A DNA stretch of 64,000 bases, taken from assembly GCA_012934845.2 (NCBI GenBank), contig WNNJ02003004.1, positions 168,457 to 232,456 of the forward strand. The letters run 5' to 3'. Shown here one piece after another: positions 38,401 through 51,820 of this stretch (position 1 is the stretch's first letter; each line of letters starts with the position of its first letter). The position numbers and the translations under genes are program-made. The notes below the pieces were generated by a model. The model saw only the letters and a program-made list of their open reading frames with translations, made no database searches and was not told the origin of the DNA. The DNA comes from Pomphorhynchus laevis (taxonomy: Eukaryota > Acanthocephala > Palaeacanthocephala > Echinorhynchida > Pomphorhynchidae).

Positions 38401-40090
38401 TGAAGGACTGAGATGATTGAATTTAGTGGATTTCTTTAAACGTAAAAAATATACAGAAGCGATATTATTGAAGAGGGATGGATTATCATAAGGATGAATG
38501 GTTGCTAGGATAGACCTAAAAGAAAATTCATCATTGAGGCGAGATTTTAGAGAAGCAGATTCGGAAAGCTTTAAGTTAGATACGATAATGCAGTGATCCC
38601 GCGAAGAAGGTGGAAGTGGTGGACGGCTAGAGCAGGTAGGAGTAGAGGCAGAAGAGTAGGTAGAAGTGGGAATGACAGGGATGCTCAATGGAGATTTAAG
38701 ATAAGTTGGAGCATGTCTGACAGGAGTGGAGTGTTGAATCGGTTGATCGGATATGCCACTGGAGATGATTTTGACGGTAGGATGTAAATTATTGAGAAGT
38801 TATACGTGGGAGGTTGAGTAAGGAGTATGTGAAGAAAAGAAAGAAGTATGAGAGGTGTTTAGATGGGGGAATAATAGGAAAGAGGAGGTATGAGATGAAA
38901 AGCTTTATCGTTTGCATTGTTAGAATGATGAAAATGGAAGTTTTATCCATAGTTGAACGAGGATCATTTGATAGTATTTTTAAGAATGGGATTATACAAT
39001 GCGAAGTCATGTGTTGATGCGAGGGATGCAAATTATTGATAAGTGATACGATGGAGGTAGAGTAAAGAGTACGTGACGAGAAGAAAGAAGTATAAGATAT
39101 ATTTATATGGGGAGGAATAGGAAAGAGGAGGTAGTAGATGAAAAGCTTTACAGTTTGCATTGTTAGGATTATGATGAAAGTTTGATCCGTAGTTGAACGA
39201 GGATTGTGTGTGAGAGTAGGTTCAAGAATAGGATTATATGATGCCAAGTCAGATGTTGATGAGAGGGAAATACCAAAAACAGTATTGGTTTGATTGTTCG
39301 TGTACGAGAGACAGAAGTGGATGAGCAGGATAACTGTAAAAGTTTTACTGATAAACAAAAACCACATGTAAACGGTTTCCGTTGATACACCGTGCGGTCG
39401 GATATTTCTACTCGAACAAGGGTCTATACGTCACAATCTTTAAAATCGCATCAAACTTCCAAACTTGTATAAGTTTGGAAGTTGTATAAGTTTAGAAAGG
39501 GGACGGTTGAATCCTTATGGTGGAAGACAGTTTCTTCCAGAAAAGATGAGCTGAAATTAAAAGGGAACGACGGTCACAGTTGCAGTAAAATTACGGAACA
39601 TGGAGAAAAAGAAAGTCACATGAACGAAGATTTATGGTGGTAAGGACGGATTCGGTCAGTGTAAGAATATGCAGATAAGAAGGCGTTTGAGGAAATATGT
39701 CGAAAAAGGATACAAAGGATACGAAATAGAATGTGATTTCCCATAGTTAGTCAGTTGAGTTTAGAGACAAGAGAAAATGTGATCAAAACGGCGGAAGCGA
39801 AAAAGGATACGCACAACGGAATTCACAAGGCACTTGATAAGTATAAGAGTGAATTTAGAAAAGAAAGCAAAAATATTGAGATAATAGTCGATCTTAGGAA
39901 ACAATTATCCCGAGATAAACGATTGAGAGGAGTTAAAATCAAGCTGGTACCTTGCGAAGTAGGAGTTTTCAAAGTCGGATTTTGTTGCGAACAAATGAGT
40001 CGATAGAAAGACAGTTGTCTAAGTGATATTTCAAGAAAGTGAGATAATCAACAATAGGAAGAAAGATGGAATTAAGAAATACTGAAGGAG
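35441..40090 (-). mobile_element. L2/CR1-type LINE, 4.6 kb, nearly complete but decayed
   Basis: Minus-strand frames in order: ORF1-like pieces (about 39370-38300; one includes RDHCIIVSNLKLSESASLKS); an apurinic-type endonuclease start (LSIFNTRSILHKVDLLLNIF ... DILCITES, about 38110-38000); the RT entry (SGEISSVLLSLPNYTSPSDQ ... IPTHLL, about 36970-36890); and a C-terminal block with SRLDYSLSLFSNSPKS then NAAVRILLHL (about 35890-35790), the usual L2/CR1 C-terminal signature (SRLDYCN.LL ... NAAARLL). Many frame changes. The plus strand of the whole element is markedly purine-rich. Its 3' end meets the tandem array at 35440. Confidence 0.85.
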
Positions 40091-40319
40091 GATAGACATA
40101 GATGAAAAAAGGTAAAATTTTAGATTTTATATTTATATTCATGAATAGATGATGGTGAGCAATTCGATCATATTAATTCCGAAACTGGAATTAAAAGGAA
40201 TTATTACGCCCATTTCATTTATTTTTATTTTTATACAAGGCTATGACCAACAAAGTCACATGTTTGGCCTGTAAACGCTAGGGAATTTAAATAATAATAT
40301 GCATTTTAAAAATTAAATA

Positions 40320-41000
40320 AAGATTATTTATAGGTGACGAAACCTGATATGCAGTTCCTTCTGATGACCTTTAATCCTTATTCTGATACATAGTATGTTA
40401 TTTATTAGTCAACTCATAATAATTATTTTTATTTCAATTTTAAATTTTAACTTGATATAAGTTATGGCAATTATTTATTATTTATTAAGTAGGGTGATTG
40501 TATTTTAAGTGACAATTACTACATTCTAAGTCACATTTATTAGTCTGTATAATGCCTGAAGGATAAATTCAAAAGTAGATTAATCAGCACGGTTTTTAAG
40601 CCTATTACTACATATATTTTAAATAGTTGATAATTATCCATTATTAATAAAGAATTATTGGAGCTGGATCAAAGAAAGAAAATTTTAAATATAACAGGAC
40701 TTTAAAAGATAATAACATTTAAACGATATTTTAAATAGTTGATAATAATCCAATATCGATAAAGAATTAATAAATTGATAAATAAATAGAACTGAAGCAT
40801 AGAGCAGTATAACATCCTTACATTTCGCAAATTATTTTTTATTATTTAAGTATGAACTATTTAATTTAAATGTTATTTATTATTATTTTTTAATTTATAA
40901 ATAATATCAAATACGTAGACTCAGTTTGCTTATCTGATTTACTGATGCTTGGGATCATCATATCCCCGAAACAATTAAATACAGGAACAATTAAACAATA
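40320..41000 (+). repeat. Dispersed structured family copy plus MITE-like arms
   Basis: Bases 40330-40480 carry the family core (gacgaaacctgatatgcagt then tccttctgatgacctt) and its AT tail, lacking the left arm. Bases 40633-40690 and 40725-40775 carry the ggagctggatcaaa inverted-repeat family seen at 12.5 kb. An aacaattaaa/tttaattgtt inverted repeat of about 20 bp lies near 40980-41020. Confidence 0.6.
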
Positions 41001-41029
41001 ATTTAATTGTTCCTGAATTATTTGGAATT

Positions 41030-41621
41030 ATTATATTAGGAACAATTATTTGGAATAATTTATATTTGGTATAATTTTTAATAAATCTTTGTTAAATTTA
41101 AACAAAGATTTTTTCATCTACATTTATAATTGAAATCTCACTGGAATTAAGATATTATTGATTTATTGAATATGAATATGAAAAAATATTATAAAATATC
41201 ACTAAACTATGATGTTTCAGCAGCTTTGATATTAATCCCAGATTTTACAATAAATCGACAATTTCGTTCTGCTTACATTAAAGTTTCATTAATTTGCAAA
41301 AAGTTACATTTTTAATGTAACTGTTTCAAACATTTATAAATGAATATACGTACAATTACTTTTGTAATTTTTCGATGAAATTCGGGCAGTACGTGCTAAT
41401 AAAGAAATTTATCTAAATATTTGTTAATTTTTCGATACCCGGTTTATTAATAAATAAACCGGATATATTTGTAATTATCCGGATCATTAATCTATTTTTA
41501 TTTTTTGCATAAAAATGTCTTCTTGTATTTTCTTTCTAAAATGTTACTTTCAACTTAAATTACTTCACTTCTATCAAAACCAACTTTGTATTTAAAGAGT
41601 GCTATACAGCCGCACCTGAGC
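41030..41621. other. AT-rich, no gene seen
   Basis: No supported exon or named repeat was found. Short inverted repeats around 41390-41465 (cccggtttattaat / aataaaccgg) are visible. Confidence 0.35.
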
Positions 41622-42119
41622 CTATTCATTTTTAATGTGCAATTTTAGAATTTTACTATTATTAATGTTATGTTTATTATTTTTGGTACAGTTCACATGT
41701 GTAGATATTTTATTGTTCCAACTTTCATATGGTATTCCCATGTATTTAGTCACTAGTTTATGTCCTAATACTTTTGATCTAATATTGTTTGCCTTGAAAT
41801 AAGATTTTTTTATTGCTCTATTAGGATATCCACTACTCAGAAGACTTTTAGGAATTCCCCCATCTTTACTATTCTTTAGAAAATTGCTAGTGCATATGTC
41901 TTTTGCGCTAAGAAATAATGACGACGCGACGGAAATTTTCCACATTGTAGGAATGTTAGATTTCCATTTTACAATATTGGGCTCATCATTTATTTTATGG
42001 AAAACATCCCTTAGTATTAAGGAAGTAATAATGACGACGAATTTGTCCACAATATTAGTTTCATGATTCATTTTGTGGGAACAAATGCAAATTCCTTGTC
42101 TTCCCTTCTTCCTCAGCAT
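41622..42119 (-). mobile_element. PLE C-terminal (thumb) fragment
   Basis: An open frame of 165 codons on the minus strand contains IPKSLLSSGYPNRAIKKSYF and, further on, YMGIPYESWNNKIS. A GYP...I block followed by a Y.(G)(I/L)PY motif is the region between RT motif D/E and the endonuclease linker in PLEs. The upstream polymerase motifs and the downstream endonuclease are absent. Confidence 0.6.
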
Positions 42120-42536
42120 TTGTACTGCTTGGCAGGACTGCTACCAGACCTGCTAGGTCCGGTAGCCCTTAGTCCGATATATCTTCTCTTATATAAGGAA
42201 TGAGTGAACAATCAATTTATAACGTAATTAGGCTTATTGGGATGCTAGCAATATGATTGCTAGAAAACTGGAAAATTGCAATAATATAATTATTTGTAAT
42301 TATATTACTAAATGTAATGTCATAATTCGTATCTTCCACCTTCTTTGACACAAACCCTTAAATTCAGAGTACAAAATAGTATTCACTTTTAAAAATGGTA
42401 TATTAAATGATAGAAGAAGAACATACATTATACTATTTTAAGAAAATTATCAATTATCAATAGAATTTGTTTTCGTGCCATTTTGAAAGAATTTCCGCAT
42501 TTTTAAATTTCAAGGAGATTTCATTGTTAGTTTATT

Positions 42537-42852
42537 CTATTCTGTAAATTCCTAAATTAGCAAAGTATTTAATATTCGTCAGAAAAAACAATGTCAAAAA
42601 TGTTGTTCAAATAAACATGAACAACAAAATAACCTTATCTTCCCAAATGGACCATTTGGATGATTTCTGCTGAAAGCCAGGCGGCGCCTGGTCCACATCT
42701 GTCCATCTGCTCCACGGATGATGTTGATGATTTTCGAAAACATTTTTTAGTAAAGATGGAATAGAGTAGCCAAATGAAGTTTTCCATCTTGAAGATGAAT
42801 TTGAACTAGGTGGTATAAAAAAAGGTTTATTAGTTTTTACTATTAGAGACAT
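42537..42852 (-). CDS. Small two-exon protein of unknown function
   Basis: Exon 1 is 42852-42634 (73 codons from ATG). A GT-AG intron (82 bp) leads to a tiny last exon 42551-42537 (EFTE then stop), giving 77 aa. The product is aromatic-rich with basic and Ser-rich N-terminal part, a mid-region HHPWSRWTDVDQAPPGF and an acidic end (WSIWEDK). There is no clear membrane segment. The frame is less AT-rich than its surroundings and ends at a plausible donor (AAG|GTTATT, not a strong one), which suggests a real gene rather than chance. I do not recognise the family. It could instead be the first exon of a longer gene whose other exons I missed. Confidence 0.5.
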
Positions 42853-43399
42853 TGTCCCTTAATATGTTCAATTTTGCTAATTTATATAATATATTTAAGT
42901 TTTCAAATATGTATAAGTTTGCATCTTTATTCTCAATATGAACTATTAAATCCATTGGAAATATTTAACTTATAGATAGTTAACTTATAGTTAACATTGA
43001 TAGTTAACAATTAGTTAACTTATAAATATTGTGTATATCGAAGTTTGTCATGCATTTAATAAACATTGTATTTGAATACTCGCGATGGCATAAAGAGTTT
43101 AGTTCGCAATACTGCCTTACTGTATTTTAGTATGTCGATTTAGTATGGAAGGAATTATTTATTCGGGTTTTGGAATCGTGTATAGAAAATCATTTGATTC
43201 GTGATAAAGCATTTTTTGATATAGACAAATATTATCAAATTAAAATATATTTTGCGTAAATTTTCCATGTAATTAATAAATAATTCATAAATTCTAAAAT
43301 AATTCACATTTTTAATATTTTTAATTATTTGCATTAATATTGTCAATTAATAAATAATCCCAATGATTTGCATTGCCAGTGAAAAATACTACTCTTGTT
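42853..43399. other. AT-rich, no gene seen
   Basis: No exon supported. The ttaacttata / ttagttaact runs near 42960-43025 are short imperfect tandem repeats. Confidence 0.35.
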
Positions 43400-44545
43400 G
43401 AAATTATCAATAACAGAAATGCAAGAAGTTGGGTGTGATAGAATAGGCTGCAATGTTTGGACAGCTGTTTGCTACCCATCGGCTGATGAAACTGTTTTTT
43501 CGGCTCGGAAATTTTTATGTGGTTTTTGCTGTGCCTCACTTTACAAAAATGTTGACAGCGCATCCTCGGTTCCGCCTACATCAAAGCACGGATCTGTACA
43601 CATTGGAAAATTGCCTTGTATGATCAGCAAAGAAGAACCTGTGAGTGCTTGAATAAACATTGATTTGACTGATGATGGTTTGACTTAATCTGAGTCAACC
43701 TGCATAAAGTTTGATAATTTTGAAATTATTCCTTCTACAAATACTGTGGACATATGTTCCATCATCAGACAAGACAAATATAATGTAATCAAAACTCGAA
43801 AATTGCCAAATACTGAAGAATCCATTAAGAGCAACGATGGTAATATGAATTATAGAGTTACAAATTGTGGAACAAAGACTTATAATCGTCAAGTAATACA
43901 TACTACTGAAGCAAGTACTTTCTCGGGTATTGCATCTACCTACCAAATAAAAGTGATAGACAACAAAACCTTAATAGAAATTATAATACTATTCTCAGCG
44001 GAATCCCAGAATCAGCCGTAGAAAATTCCCAAGAACGATTATATCACGATGTTGATAGATTACGCGACATTTTTTCTCAGCTTTTGCAAAAAGGTGATTA
44101 GCAGATTGCAAGGTGTGTGAACGTACGCAAGGTGTTTAGATTGGGAAAGAAATTAACTGATAAGCCTCGACTATTGGAGGTCGTAATTAGCTTTATTTAT
44201 CTTGCCAATATCTTATTAAAGCGTGGATATCGATTGAAGATAACCAATACACGTATTCTTCGCGATCTCGCATTAGAGGACCGTATGAAGCTTAGTAAAG
44301 CAAATGAAGAATTAAGAAGTCGTTTAGCTAGTGGTGAAGTTAACCTTTGTGTTCGAAATTTTTGCGTTGTGAAATGGCGACCGGCAGTTCGATGGGTTTC
44401 AATGAAGCGTCAATGAGCAAAACTAAGAAAGAATTTTTACAAACCTACATGTAGTTAATCAAGGCCGGGATCCATTCTCGATTTAGCATTCACCAAACGT
44501 ATTACTGACATTGAAAGAGTTAGTTATCAAATACTATTGATTATA
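43400..44545 (+). mobile_element. CR1-like LINE copy A, internally deleted
   Basis: Carries ORF1 with a PHD-like finger (CDRIGCNVW ... FLCGFC, about 43440-43525) and the FRLGKKLTDKPRLLEVVI block (about 44130-44190). At about 44440 the sequence jumps from the position matching 45580 in copy B to that matching 46265, so about 690 bp (end of ORF1 and start of the endonuclease) are gone. It ends near 44545, just before copy B starts, so the two lie head to tail. Confidence 0.8.
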
Positions 44546-44555
44546 TTAAGCGGCA

Positions 44556-47500
44556 AGTGGGTGTGATGGAATAGGCTGCAATGTTTGGACAACTGTTTGC
44601 TATCCATCGGCTGATGAACATGTCTTTTCGGCTCGAAAATTTGTATGTGGTTTTCGCTGTGCCTCACTTTACAAAAATGTTGACAGCGCATCCTCGGTTC
44701 CGCCTACATGAAATATAGATAAATCAACGATGCACGGATCTGTACACATTGGAAAATTGCCTTGTATAATCAGCAAAGAAGATCCCGTGAGTGCTTGAAT
44801 AAACATTGATTTGACTGAGGATGGTTTGACTTAATCTGAGTCAACCTTCATGAATTTTGATAATTTTGAAATTATTCCTTCTACAAATACTGTGGACATA
44901 TGTTCCATCATCAGACAAGACAAATATAATGTAATCAAAACTCGAAAATTGCCAAATACTGAAGAATCCATTAAGAGCAACGATGGTAATATGAATTATC
45001 GAGTTACTAATAGTGGAACAAAGACTTATAATCATCAAGTAATACATACTACTGAAGTAAGTACTTTCTCGGTTGGTGCATCTCCATATTAAAATAAAAG
45101 TGATAGACAACAAAACCTGAATAGAAATTATAATATTATTCTAAGCGGAATCCCGGAATCAACCGTGGAAAATTCCCGAGAACGATTAAATCACGATGTT
45201 GATAGATAACGTGACATTTTTTCTCAGCTTTTGCAAAAAGATGATGATGAGATTGCAAGTTGTTTGAACGTACGCAAGGTGTTTAGATTGGGAAAGAAAT
45301 TAACTGATAAGCCTCGACTATTGGAGGTCGTAATTAGCTTTATTTATCTTGCCAATATCTTATTAAAGCATGGATATCGATTGAAGATAACCAATACAGG
45401 TATTCTTCGCGATCTCGCATTAGAGGACCGTCGAAGCTTAGGAAAGCAAATGAAGAATTAAGAATTCGTTTAGTTAGTGGTGGAGTTAACCTTTGTGTTC
45501 GAAATTTTCGCGTTGTGAAATGGCGGCCCACAGTTCGATGGCTTCCGACAAAGCATCTATGAATAAAACTAAGAAAGAATTTTTACAATGTGGTAAGATT
45601 GTGGATCTCCCGATAGTGTCTTCAAACTGTTGCAGTGCAGACATTTGTCCTCTTTTAGGATGTCTGGTTTCATTAGAAGGTATTTTTGAGGCGAAATAAC
45701 AAGCAGTAAGCTTTAGTAATGTTTCACGGCATTTGTCAATAAACTATTCGGATTTGCGTAGTTTGATATCTCAAGTCGTGGAACTTAATCAACATATTCT
45801 GTCACATTCGAACGATTTTTCTGATAAGTAAATCCTGGTTACACATTCATATTACAGATCCCCTTATTAACATTCCAGATTATCAACTGCTGCAAGCTGA
45901 TTGAATATCGGGTAAGCGTAAAGGTAAAGTTGCTGCGTACGTTCACAACAATTAAATTATATCAAATATATCATCTCAATGTGACGAGTATGGATACTTT
46001 GAGATTTTGCGCTTTTATGTTAACTGTGAGTCCGTCAGTATTAATATTTGCGTTCTATATCGGTCCTCATTAGTTCCGAAAAATTTCCATGTTTTAAAGA
46101 CACTGTTAAGCTCCGTGTGTATTAGCAAACATTTTATACTCGTTGGCGATTTCAATCTACCAAAATCAAACTGGTCAGAATTTCTCTTTACTGAAGGTAA
46201 AGAGAAGAGATGAAAAGGATTTATCCGAATTCCTAGTTGCTGAACTGCTTCTAATTCAGCATATATACAAACCTACAATGTAGTTCATCAATGCCGGCAT
46301 CCATTCTCGATTAAGCATTCACCAAACGTATCACTGACATAGAAAGAGTTAGTTATCTGCCTATTATCGGTAGCAGTAATCATTGTGTACTCGCTCTAGA
46401 TTCTACTCCTAGCATTCGTTTCTGTAATAATTGTGAGTATGTATTAAAGCGTCAATGTTCGAAGCTCAAAATTTATTTATTTTTTTAAATTTTAGTCAGC
46501 TTTATTTATTTTTTGCGTGATAAATGAAGATAAGGAACTACTTAATCAGATTTTGGCTTATCTAATGATTATTTCAGAAATATTTACTCGAACACGTGCA
46601 ATTTCTTCACAATCGAAATTTCCCGCTTGGTTTGATAAAGATCTGAAGCTTATGTTGAAAACTAGTAATCACCTTTGGGGCATGTCACCTTCAGACTCGA
46701 ATCTAATTCCACAGTATAGACTAATCTACGAAACTTATGTACAAGACTAAAACTAAGAAAGCGGGATAAGTTCGCAGCAGTTATTGCTATTAAGGCTTAT
46801 GAACAGCCTAAACAGTTTTGGGCATATGTTCGCCGCAATCGAACTATTCCTCTCTAATCAGTTCTATTAATACTGAATGGTGTATTGACAAATAAAATTG
46901 AAATTGCTGAAGTTCTAGCTTTCGGCTTTTCTCTTCCGTATGATGATTATGTGAAAATTGATATTAATTGGAGATTAGGAGCTATTTCACAACGATCAAC
47001 AACTTAAAAAATATATTCCAGTGAAGTTGAGGCTTACTTAAGAAATCTTGATCCCCATAGTTCAACAGGTCCGGATGACATTTCTCCATTCTTTCTAAAA
47101 ACTCTGTCTTCATGTCTTGCTCCATTTCTTGCCAAACTCTTCCAATACAGTATTTCCAACTCCTGGGTTCCTAATTCGTGGAAGTCTGCAATTATTGTCC
47201 CAATTTTCAAGAAATCGATACCGTCATCTTGATCAGACTATGGACCTATAAGCCTCACAAGTTCCATATGTAAAGTTCTGGAGAGATTGATTGCCCGTAT
47301 AATTTTGCATCATTTAGATAAACACAGGATTATTACAAATTCACATCACGGTTTTCGTTCCAAGCGGTCGTGTCTTACTAACCTGTTATCAGCCCGTGAA
47401 TTGTGGACTGGGGCGACTAGCTCAGGTAAATGCGCCAACATTATCTTTTTAGATTTTTCAAAGGCATTCGATCATGTTCCGCACTCATGTCTAATTAATT

Positions 47501-48520
47501 TGTTATCTCACTATGGTGTTCCTTGTACCATCTGCAATTGGGTTCGGTAATTCCTTAGTCGACGTTTCTACAGAGTTAGAGTAGGGAGTCATATTTCCAC
47601 TACAAGATATGTAAATTGTGGAGTCCCTCGGATTACTGTATTGGGTCCTCTTCTTTGTATCACATTTCTAAATGACTTATTATTACGTATCCAAAATCCA
47701 TGCTTAGTCTTTACCGATGATGTAAAACTATGATGCACTAGAGATAGTAAACTGGATGCTACACTGTTGCAGAACAACCTTGATCGCATTTATGAATGAA
47801 GTGAAGCAACGCAGATGAAGTTAAATATAAGTAAATGCGTATGTATGAGATAAGGTAGCGTGTTGATCGATAATAGTTACAACATTGGAGGAAAGATACT
47901 TACTATTGTGCCGGAACAAAAGGATTTGGATGTAATAATACCTAAAAACACGCTTGAATTCTGATTTTGCCCGCAGTAAGGCAGTTTCAGCCTTGTATTG
48001 CATCAAAAATTGCTTCTCGAAGATGAATCATTGTCTTCAAACTCCTTTGTTGTTCTTTGGTTCGTCTACATCTTGAGTATTCCATTCAAGCTGTTTTTCC
48101 ATGTACTAAACAAGAAATTACTGATCTTGAATCAGTGCTTTATCGCGGGTCTCGAATTTGCTTTTATAATTCGTATTCGTATGAGGACAGGTTATCCTTT
48201 CAAGGTTTATCTTTATTGAGACAAAGACTACTGTATATTGATCTCTAGGCAATGTGGGCAGTTGTCAAATCCTTTGAAGGATATTCCACAAATGTTATAA
48301 AGTTTAAAACAACAAATTGTCGTAGGCATCGCTTAACCCTCTATAAATTTCCCCCTGTTAAAAATTCTCGAATAATGAGACACTTCCATCGGATAATCAA
48401 CATTTGGAATGCATTAACTGAGGAAATTGTTCGTGCCTCCAGCTATTCACATTTAAACTTCAAGTGAGGAAGTGGATTCATGACAGCTCGAACCATCAAT
48501 CAGTGCTGAACTATCCATTC
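44556..48520 (+). mobile_element. CR1-like LINE copy B, near full length
   Basis: ORF1 (about 44560-45700) repeats copy A. ORF2 pieces follow: endonuclease remnants (HITDPLINIPDYQLLQAD, about 45850; VGDFNLPKSNWSEF, about 46145) lacking the first part of the domain; RT (STGPDDISPFFLKTLSSCLA, about 47060; FKKSIPSS, about 47210; IIFLDFSKAFDHVP, about 47445); a motif C region with DD at about 47715; and a C-terminal region to about 48500. Several in-frame stops and shifts show it is dead. CR1-group LINEs reverse-transcribe their RNA at nicked target sites using an APE-type endonuclease. Confidence 0.87.
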
Positions 48521-48699
48521 GGTTGATTAAATTCTACACTTCATTTTTTATTTTTTAATATCAACAGTGAACAGACTGAACAGCCATTTGCGGCTTTGTC
48601 TTGTACTCAATAATAATGTTTTTTATTTTTTCATAAAAAAGGAAAGTATTACAAAAATAATCATAGTTAGTTTAAGGAAAAGTCGTATAGGTTACCGCC

Positions 48700-51600
48700 G
48701 TCTTTGTCGCGCCATCGTATTGTCGTATTCGATGCCATCGTATCCTCTGTCGCTCGGACGCCATTAATTTCGGGTCGTCCTCTGGAGGACCGGAAACCTC
48801 GGATACAAAGCGACGTTGCTCGGCAAATCGTAAAACCGACGACGCTTTTTAGACGATACAATCATTTGCCGTAGGAGGTATGGGCATTCGATTGTGGGAG
48901 GGTAATACGTTGTAGGATTTTGCGCGTGTTTTTTTGTTAGACCATCTGAAGTTGATACAGCCTAAGGGATGAAGGAGCCCCGTGCAATTTTTTCCACCCT
49001 TTCGGCGTATTTTGTGATCTTTCTTTGTTCATTATTTCTGTAAGCGCCGGCAGTTGTCAAAGAATACGATTCCGCAAGATGATTGAAGATCGCAACGTCT
49101 ATGAAAGTTCGCTGGAATCGATTCTCGAACAAGACATTGCAAACTACGTCGAGTCTTGCATTCATTTTCCTGGAAGTTGAAGGATGATCAAAATTGACGT
49201 TATCTTGAAAAAACTCTAACACCGGTTCGACACCAACATCACGGCAGACAGACGTTAATTCTTTCGACAGAACGTCTCTGACAGCGTCGTGGCGCGCAAT
49301 TTGAAACCTGTCACGTTTACACGATATTAGGTGTGAGGCGGTAGCTTTCTCGCTACAGACACAGAATTGAGGAAGATTCGGCGGATCCCAGTTGTATCTG
49401 ACAGCAATGCAGTCTGTAAACTCGGTGGGTGACAACGCGAAATTACCCTTTTCGACATGCATTGAAGATAGTCATGTTGAGGCATATGGCATTTTTGCAT
49501 GGGCCAGAGCTTGCTGCGTAGACTCAGGCAGATCGATCAGTGCTTGCGTAATGCGATTACTAATGGCGCACAACTTCTCCTTTGCGATCGACAGACTGAT
49601 TTGTTGTCGGTGGGCTCTTAATTGGCCGTCTTCTAAGCCTGTGCTATATGAGTCGCACATGTGTTGCGACGCCAGGTAATCCATCGTGTAGGTTGCAGTG
49701 GAATCCATTATCCCTAGGCATCTTAAAGCTGACGGGCTGGTTAGTACAATCTTCAGTGACTCGTTGAGCTGTTTCTGAGTAAGTGCCGGAATGAGCATAT
49801 CCACTATAGCTGCATGGAGCGGGTGTATTTGATTCTCACTACAGTTGGTTGTTCTTAGAAGAAACGACCATTTCCATTGAACAGACTCGGTGAGACCAAT
49901 GTACGCCATGTGTAGATCTGACAGACACACTTCGGTAAGCTTCTTAACCATCTTGACGGTGACGTCAATCTTATGATTGACAACACATGAAATATAGTTA
50001 TCAGTGCCGATAGCAGAACGAAGTACATTGACGCCATTATCACTGATTTTGACGTTTGGCAAAGAATCCGTAATTGAGCTTGTCAGATTATGTAAGAGTA
50101 TTGTGGATTTAAACGGGTTTGCGTAGTATCCGAATTCAGGGCCTATCTTCAGCAGAATATTCCATAAATTTTTTAAGAGATGGGGTGGTCCGATAAAATT
50201 TGCATCGTCTGCAAACCATCTTTAAGTGATCCCTGGACACCGTGCTTCAATTTTACGAATAAGGGGAATTGATGCCATATCAAACGCTGCCATTGAGAAT
50301 GGATCGCCCTGTGTCACACCTTCTCGTGAATATATCAAATCGTCTTCAAGTACGAGCTGGGCGTCCACGGAGTAGACATTTTCGAAGGCCTGTGCAAGGC
50401 TGGACAGATCTGATTCATGTTCTTATTTGCTACTTTTCGGATGAGCCTGTTGAATGTGTTGCTTGCATCTACGCATAGTAAAGCATTGTCTAGACGTGAA
50501 GCGAATTCCTTTCGTAGTGAGTGAATGGCGAATCCGATCCCATTACGTTCTGACGCACACAGTTGCAACGTACCAGCAACTTTCTGTAGATCCGGTTTGA
50601 CGTATTGAAGTATCACACGGGAGATGATGCGGCGGTCAACATTCGCCACTCCGATAGGTCGTACTCCATCTAATTTTTTAGGAATCGCTATCAGCCTGCA
50701 CGCATCAAATGCTTGAAGACTGCCCGTGGTCATCTATCGAGAGGCAATGGAGATCGTTAGGGCAGCAAGGGCTTCAGCTAGATTATTTGACTGGATTCCA
50801 AACATGGTCAGCATGCGTCGCCATGACAAGGCGTCTAATTTGGACGAACCAGCCGATCCGTTTGTTGAGCAAGATGAACGCACAATATCTTTTCTGGTAA
50901 TAGCTAGAAACATGGTGGGGTGATGGGGTAGGGCATCTTTCAACGTTTTTATTAAAAGGGCAGCTCAGACATTTCTGTGGGGTGTGGGTACAGCTCTTCT
51001 AGTTTTTTTGACTGAACTGTTTCCTATGTTTACATCCGGCAACAGTGATCCGCTAGTTTCATTTTCAATAAGCAATAACGTTGATGAAGGCAACATCCAT
51101 TTCGCGACGAGTTTACAATATCGTTTTTTCAGTCTTGTTTTTTTCGCAAGTGCTGCATTTCAAATTGCTGGCGGGTATGTAAAGTATCTACCTCTTTGAA
51201 CAACGTCACTATTTCACCTTTTTTTAGTGGGCGATTCGTCGTTCTAAGGTTTTCCGAATGGCGGCCACTTTTCTTGAATCGATTGGGTATATAATGCATT
51301 TGGCCAGTATAGTGGCTGCTTTTAATGGATCAGGTTTCGAAGTACGTTTATCCTCAGCCGCACTTAGGTAAAGTTTACCCATGAGTTCAATAAACTCTTT
51401 GCTGGTATTGCATTTTGGCAGTTATAATGCCCTTGGTGTTCAGTGAATTACACTCTCGTAAATCATTTCGATTTGCTGATGTGCCTAGGCGGTCCTAAGA
51501 GTTTTTATATTAATAATAGTTGGCTGATTTACCGAAGTGTCGTGCGGACGCGGTTCTCCGTTGATGTCGTCTAGAATGGCTTGGGTCGTTGTAAACGGCT

Positions 51601-51820
51601 GTAACGGATTCGTGAGTGTCGCACAGGCATTAAGATCGTCGCCTCCCATAGATTCGTGTGTGAGTTAAGTACTGGCTGGTTTCTGCTTAAAGAGACAATT
51701 TATCGCTCGACAGTTCATGCATGATCGTCCGGACTTTGCGCATTTGCATCCTCTACAAACAGCTGCTGGTCCGTTACATGTGCAACATAGAGGCTGGTTT
51801 GATGGTTTACTTCGCACCAT
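48700..51820 (-). mobile_element. RLE-type LINE (R2/NeSL/Hero-like), near full-length ORF
   Basis: Minus strand from an ATG at 51820. Parts in order: a Cys-rich N-terminal cluster (PLCCTCNGPAAVCRGCKCA and following, about 51790-51720); an N-terminal region (about 51430-51230); RT entry ACRLIAIPKKLDGVRPIGVA (about 50700-50640), catalytic LLCVDASNTFNRL (about 50490-50450) and TQGDPFSMA (about 50310-50285); a connecting domain (50062-49472); and a CCHC knuckle with HLISCKR next to a restriction-like endonuclease (RLDVVC ... RTFIDVAIF, about 49160-49095). The end, CIRGFRSSRG, is near 48790. Frame breaks occur (about 50735, 50330, 49465, 48960). The architecture (Cys cluster, RT, CCHC, RLE) is that of early-branching site-specific LINEs. 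Confidence 0.85.

Noticed and set aside
39755-40006. 83-codon plus-strand frame (MSLETRENVIKTAEAKK...)
   Set aside because: It lies in the purine-rich plus strand of the antisense LINE, where Lys/Glu-rich frames arise easily. No similarity and no splice sites support a gene.
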